NCBI GenBank assembly: GCA_902478055.1
Contig: CABSJL010000012.1
Span: 1 to 52,575 of the forward strand
Reading direction: 5' to 3'
DNA from: an uncultured Veillonella sp.
GTDB lineage: Bacteria; Bacillota; Negativicutes; Veillonellales; Veillonellaceae
DNA: 52,575 nt
Shown here: in pieces, positions 50,876 to 52,575 of the stretch
Numbering within the stretch: position 1 is the stretch's first letter
How the letters are laid out: each line of letters starts with the position of its first letter
Program-made: the position numbers and the translations under genes
The notes under the pieces: model-generated
What the model saw: the letters and a program-made list of their open reading frames with translations, nothing else
Database searches by the model: none
Told to the model about the DNA's origin: nothing

Positions 50876-52422
50876 TATGCCTCCTTACGAGATTCATGCC
50901 ATTCTATTTCTAAGGATTTCTCGAATTCTTTTTTAAATGATTTTGAAAGTTTTTCTACCGCCGTTCTAGTGACACTCACATCGCGTCCTTCTAAATAGAA
51001 CACTTTTATGACTACACTAGTGTATTTAATATTTACCTCTAACTGTTTGATAAATTGTTCATGGCTTTCATCAAGAGCCTCTGCAATCGCTAAAATAATA
51101 GAAAGCTTTTGACCTAATGAGCGTTGTTCTTGATCTAACAATTTACCATATAAGAAATTCTTATATTCCTTTGGCGTCAATCCATGAGAATTCATGACTA
51201 AGAATGCACTAAACGCCTGTTCAACATGAGAAATCCCATATAAATTACTATTGACGAGCATATAGCAGCCATGACGAGCATGACTATAATAATTAACTCG
51301 TTTACCTATATCATGCAACAGTCCCGCTGCAATCAAACATCGTCTAAAATTCTTATCGGCCTTATGGAGTGGCTCTAATGCATCATATAAAGTAGTAGCT
51401 AATTTCGTAATATACTTAGCATGCACGAGCTCATGCTTTGTCATACCTAATAGTACATTCTCTGCAGAATGAACTAGAATATCATCGATTATAGAATTTC
51501 CGCCTAAATAGTACTCACCGTAATAATCGTAGAATAAACCTTCACGCAAACCACAACCGCCTACAACAAGGGTCTTAGCATTTACATAGTTAAACAGCTC
51601 ATCCACTATGGTGAGTCCTGCAATAATAATATCTGCACGTTCCGATGATAAGCCACTAATTTTTTTACGGGCCTCTAAGGATTTACCTTTTACATCTTCT
51701 AAGATTTCGTGAAATCTATGATATGGTAACTCATAGTTATGTAGTTTCGTAATGGGATATGATAACTTACGTTGATCTATTTTTGCAATATTACGAGCTG
51801 TACCGCCAATACCTAATAGAGGAAGCTTCACATTATGAAGCCAATAATGTTCCTTAATGGTTTTCTTTACAGCCTTCGTCATTTTTTCTAGTTCTTTAGG
51901 GGTATACTCATCGCCCTTTTGATAGGTTCCAGTTAAGGTAAGTGCCCCTATAGGTAGACTAACAGCTTTCACAATATGTCGATTTTTTACTAGCGTTACC
52001 TCTGTACTAGCACCGCCTAAGTCAAAAATAATAAAATCTTTAAGGCCAATCGTGTTGATAACCCCAAGGAATCCAAGGCGCGCCTCTTCTTCACCAGCAA
52101 TACATTCTAAATCTAGACCTGTTCGTTCTTTTACGGCTTTAATAAAAGCATCTCCATTTTTAGCTAGACGTACTGCAGCCGTAGCAACAGCTTTTATGGT
52201 ATCTACCTCCATAGCGTCAGCCATATGAACAAAGCCTTTTAAAGCACGCAGAGAGCGCTCCATTGCCTCATTTGTTAACTCATGAGTGCCCCACATATTT
52301 TCACTTAAGCGGACACTCTCTTTTTCTTGATATATGAGACGATAACTACCGGTCTTAGAAATCTCATAAATGACAAAACGAACGGAGTTGGATCCTAAAT
52401 CTATAAATGCAATACGTTTCAT
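50875..52422 (-). CDS. Exopolyphosphatase / guanosine pentaphosphatase (Ppx/GppA) with HD domain
   Basis: A 515-residue member of the Ppx/GppA family. It hydrolyses terminal phosphates of polyphosphate, or pppGpp to ppGpp. The ASKHA half (residues 1-300) carries the phosphate loops FIDLGSNSVRF (7-17) and FDLGGASTEVTLV (133-145), plus GIGGTARNIAKI near 204. The C-terminal half is an HD-type domain with HDIGK at 370-374 and a following YYSHARHG. It is first of three co-directional genes, sharing one base with its degenerate paralogue, which overlaps ppk. Polyphosphate making and degradation are therefore co-transcribed. Whether Ppx or GppA activity dominates cannot be decided by eye. Confidence 0.92.
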   Translation of the reverse strand: MKRIAFIDLGSNSVRFVIYEISKTGSYRLIYQEKESVRLSENMWGTHELTNEAMERSLRALKGFVHMADAMEVDTIKAVATAAVRLAKNGDAFIKAVKERTGLDLECIAGEEEARLGFLGVINTIGLKDFIIFDLGGASTEVTLVKNRHIVKAVSLPIGALTLTGTYQKGDEYTPKELEKMTKAVKKTIKEHYWLHNVKLPLLGIGGTARNIAKIDQRKLSYPITKLHNYELPYHRFHEILEDVKGKSLEARKKISGLSSERADIIIAGLTIVDELFNYVNAKTLVVGGCGLREGLFYDYYGEYYLGGNSIIDDILVHSAENVLLGMTKHELVHAKYITKLATTLYDALEPLHKADKNFRRCLIAAGLLHDIGKRVNYYSHARHGCYMLVNSNLYGISHVEQAFSAFLVMNSHGLTPKEYKNFLYGKLLDQEQRSLGQKLSIILAIAEALDESHEQFIKQLEVNIKYTSVVIKVFYLEGRDVSVTRTAVEKLSKSFKKEFEKSLEIEWHESRKEA

Positions 52423-52465
52423 GCTACTAACCTCGACTTACTATAGTTCAGTATGAATATACTTT

Positions 52466-52474
52466 AGTATACCA
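52466..52474 (-). promoter_or_regulatory. Extended -10 promoter of the ppx-ppk operon
   Basis: Minus strand TGGTATACT, with -10 TATACT (52466-52471) plus the TGn extension, 44 bases before the start. A good -35 is not seen; upstream bases are occupied by a terminator hairpin. Confidence 0.45.
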
Positions 52475-52478
52475 TAGA

Positions 52479-52516
52479 AAAACGCGATTCTCACCGCTAA
52501 GGGAGAATCGCGTTTT
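52479..52516 (-). terminator. Terminator of a gene beyond the right edge
   Basis: Perfect 14-bp arms AAAACGCGATTCTC/GAGAATCGCGTTTT with a 10-base loop. On the minus strand it is followed by TCTATGG after a T-rich arm, so it most likely ends a minus-strand gene located to the right of the window. Confidence 0.8.
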
Positions 52517-52544
52517 ATAATTGTACGCCGAATAGGCATGACTA

Positions 52545-52567
52545 AACCCCCAGTTAAACTGGGGGTT
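52545..52567. repeat. GC-rich palindromic hairpin at the window edge
   Basis: Arms AACCCCCAGTT/AACTGGGGGTT around a single central base, followed by GGTAAAAA. Similar short C/G hairpins mark ends of IS200/IS605-type elements, and also occur as stand-alone repeats or terminators. The adjoining sequence is outside the window, so this cannot be settled. Confidence 0.45.
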
Positions 52568-52575
52568 GGTAAAAA

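Noticed and set aside
1..52575. CRISPR arrays, tRNA or rRNA genes, prophage or toxin-antitoxin systems
   Set aside because: No regularly spaced repeats, no cloverleaf-type sequence with a GGTTCGAATCC-like arm, and no phage or toxin families were recognised on either strand.

Overview
The window looks like a chromosomal segment of a diderm Firmicute of the Negativicutes, most probably Veillonella or a close relative. It is AT-rich with Firmicute-style GGAGG ribosome binding sites, and it carries Clostridia-type genes (SCIFF peptide and maturase, BioY/YhfS/YhfT module, ribonuclease M5). It also encodes outer-membrane machinery: an LptD-like protein and a secretin. The genus is inferred from gene content and base use; no database search was possible. 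I saw no rRNA, tRNA, CRISPR array, prophage or intact transposon.

Layout. 1-4311 (minus): the start of a cut exported protein, an ABC-F ATPase and a GspC/PilP-like plus secretin pair. 4441-9432 (minus): galE, pgi, a DUF1294 membrane protein, a second nucleotide-sugar epimerase, RNase HI with a viroplasmin domain, and a YbaK-type deacylase. 9513-10511: an NdpA-like nucleoid protein. 10539-14184 (minus): hotdog protein, BioY, thiolase and acyl-adenylating enzyme, behind a promoter whose -35 box lies inside a convincing BirA operator. 14265-18406 (minus): a small secreted protein, a repeat-containing exported protein, LptD and GalU. 18661-25176 (minus): SCIFF peptide, its radical SAM maturase, and HypF, HypC, HypD and HypE. 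25244-27324 (minus): an ECF S-component and two unidentified membrane proteins. 27440-33013 (minus): FeoA, FeoB, a Cys-rich membrane peptide, a small Gly/Ala-rich protein and an atypical P1B ATPase, an arrangement that suggests a ferrosome-like (Fez) iron-storage module beside Feo. 33557-40699: DEAD-box helicase (+), topoisomerase III (-), RF3 (+) and a GltS glutamate symporter (+). 40788-42183 (minus): RsmA and RNase M5. 42288-45678 (plus): a LysR regulator, a MetE-like methyltransferase and an MsrAB fusion. 45799-52422 (minus): a G5/3D cell-wall protein, then polyphosphate kinase with two Ppx/GppA paralogues, one of them apparently catalytically degenerate.

The genes group into recognisable systems: envelope and nucleotide-sugar metabolism, [NiFe]-hydrogenase maturation, biotin-linked acyl metabolism, ferrous iron uptake and possible storage, methionine synthesis and repair, and polyphosphate metabolism. 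The most interesting parts are the putative ferrosome-like cluster with iron-regulator-like sites at its promoters, the BirA-controlled hotdog-BioY-thiolase-ligase unit, the pseudoenzyme-like Ppx paralogue, the isolated secretin pair and the six-repeat exported protein.
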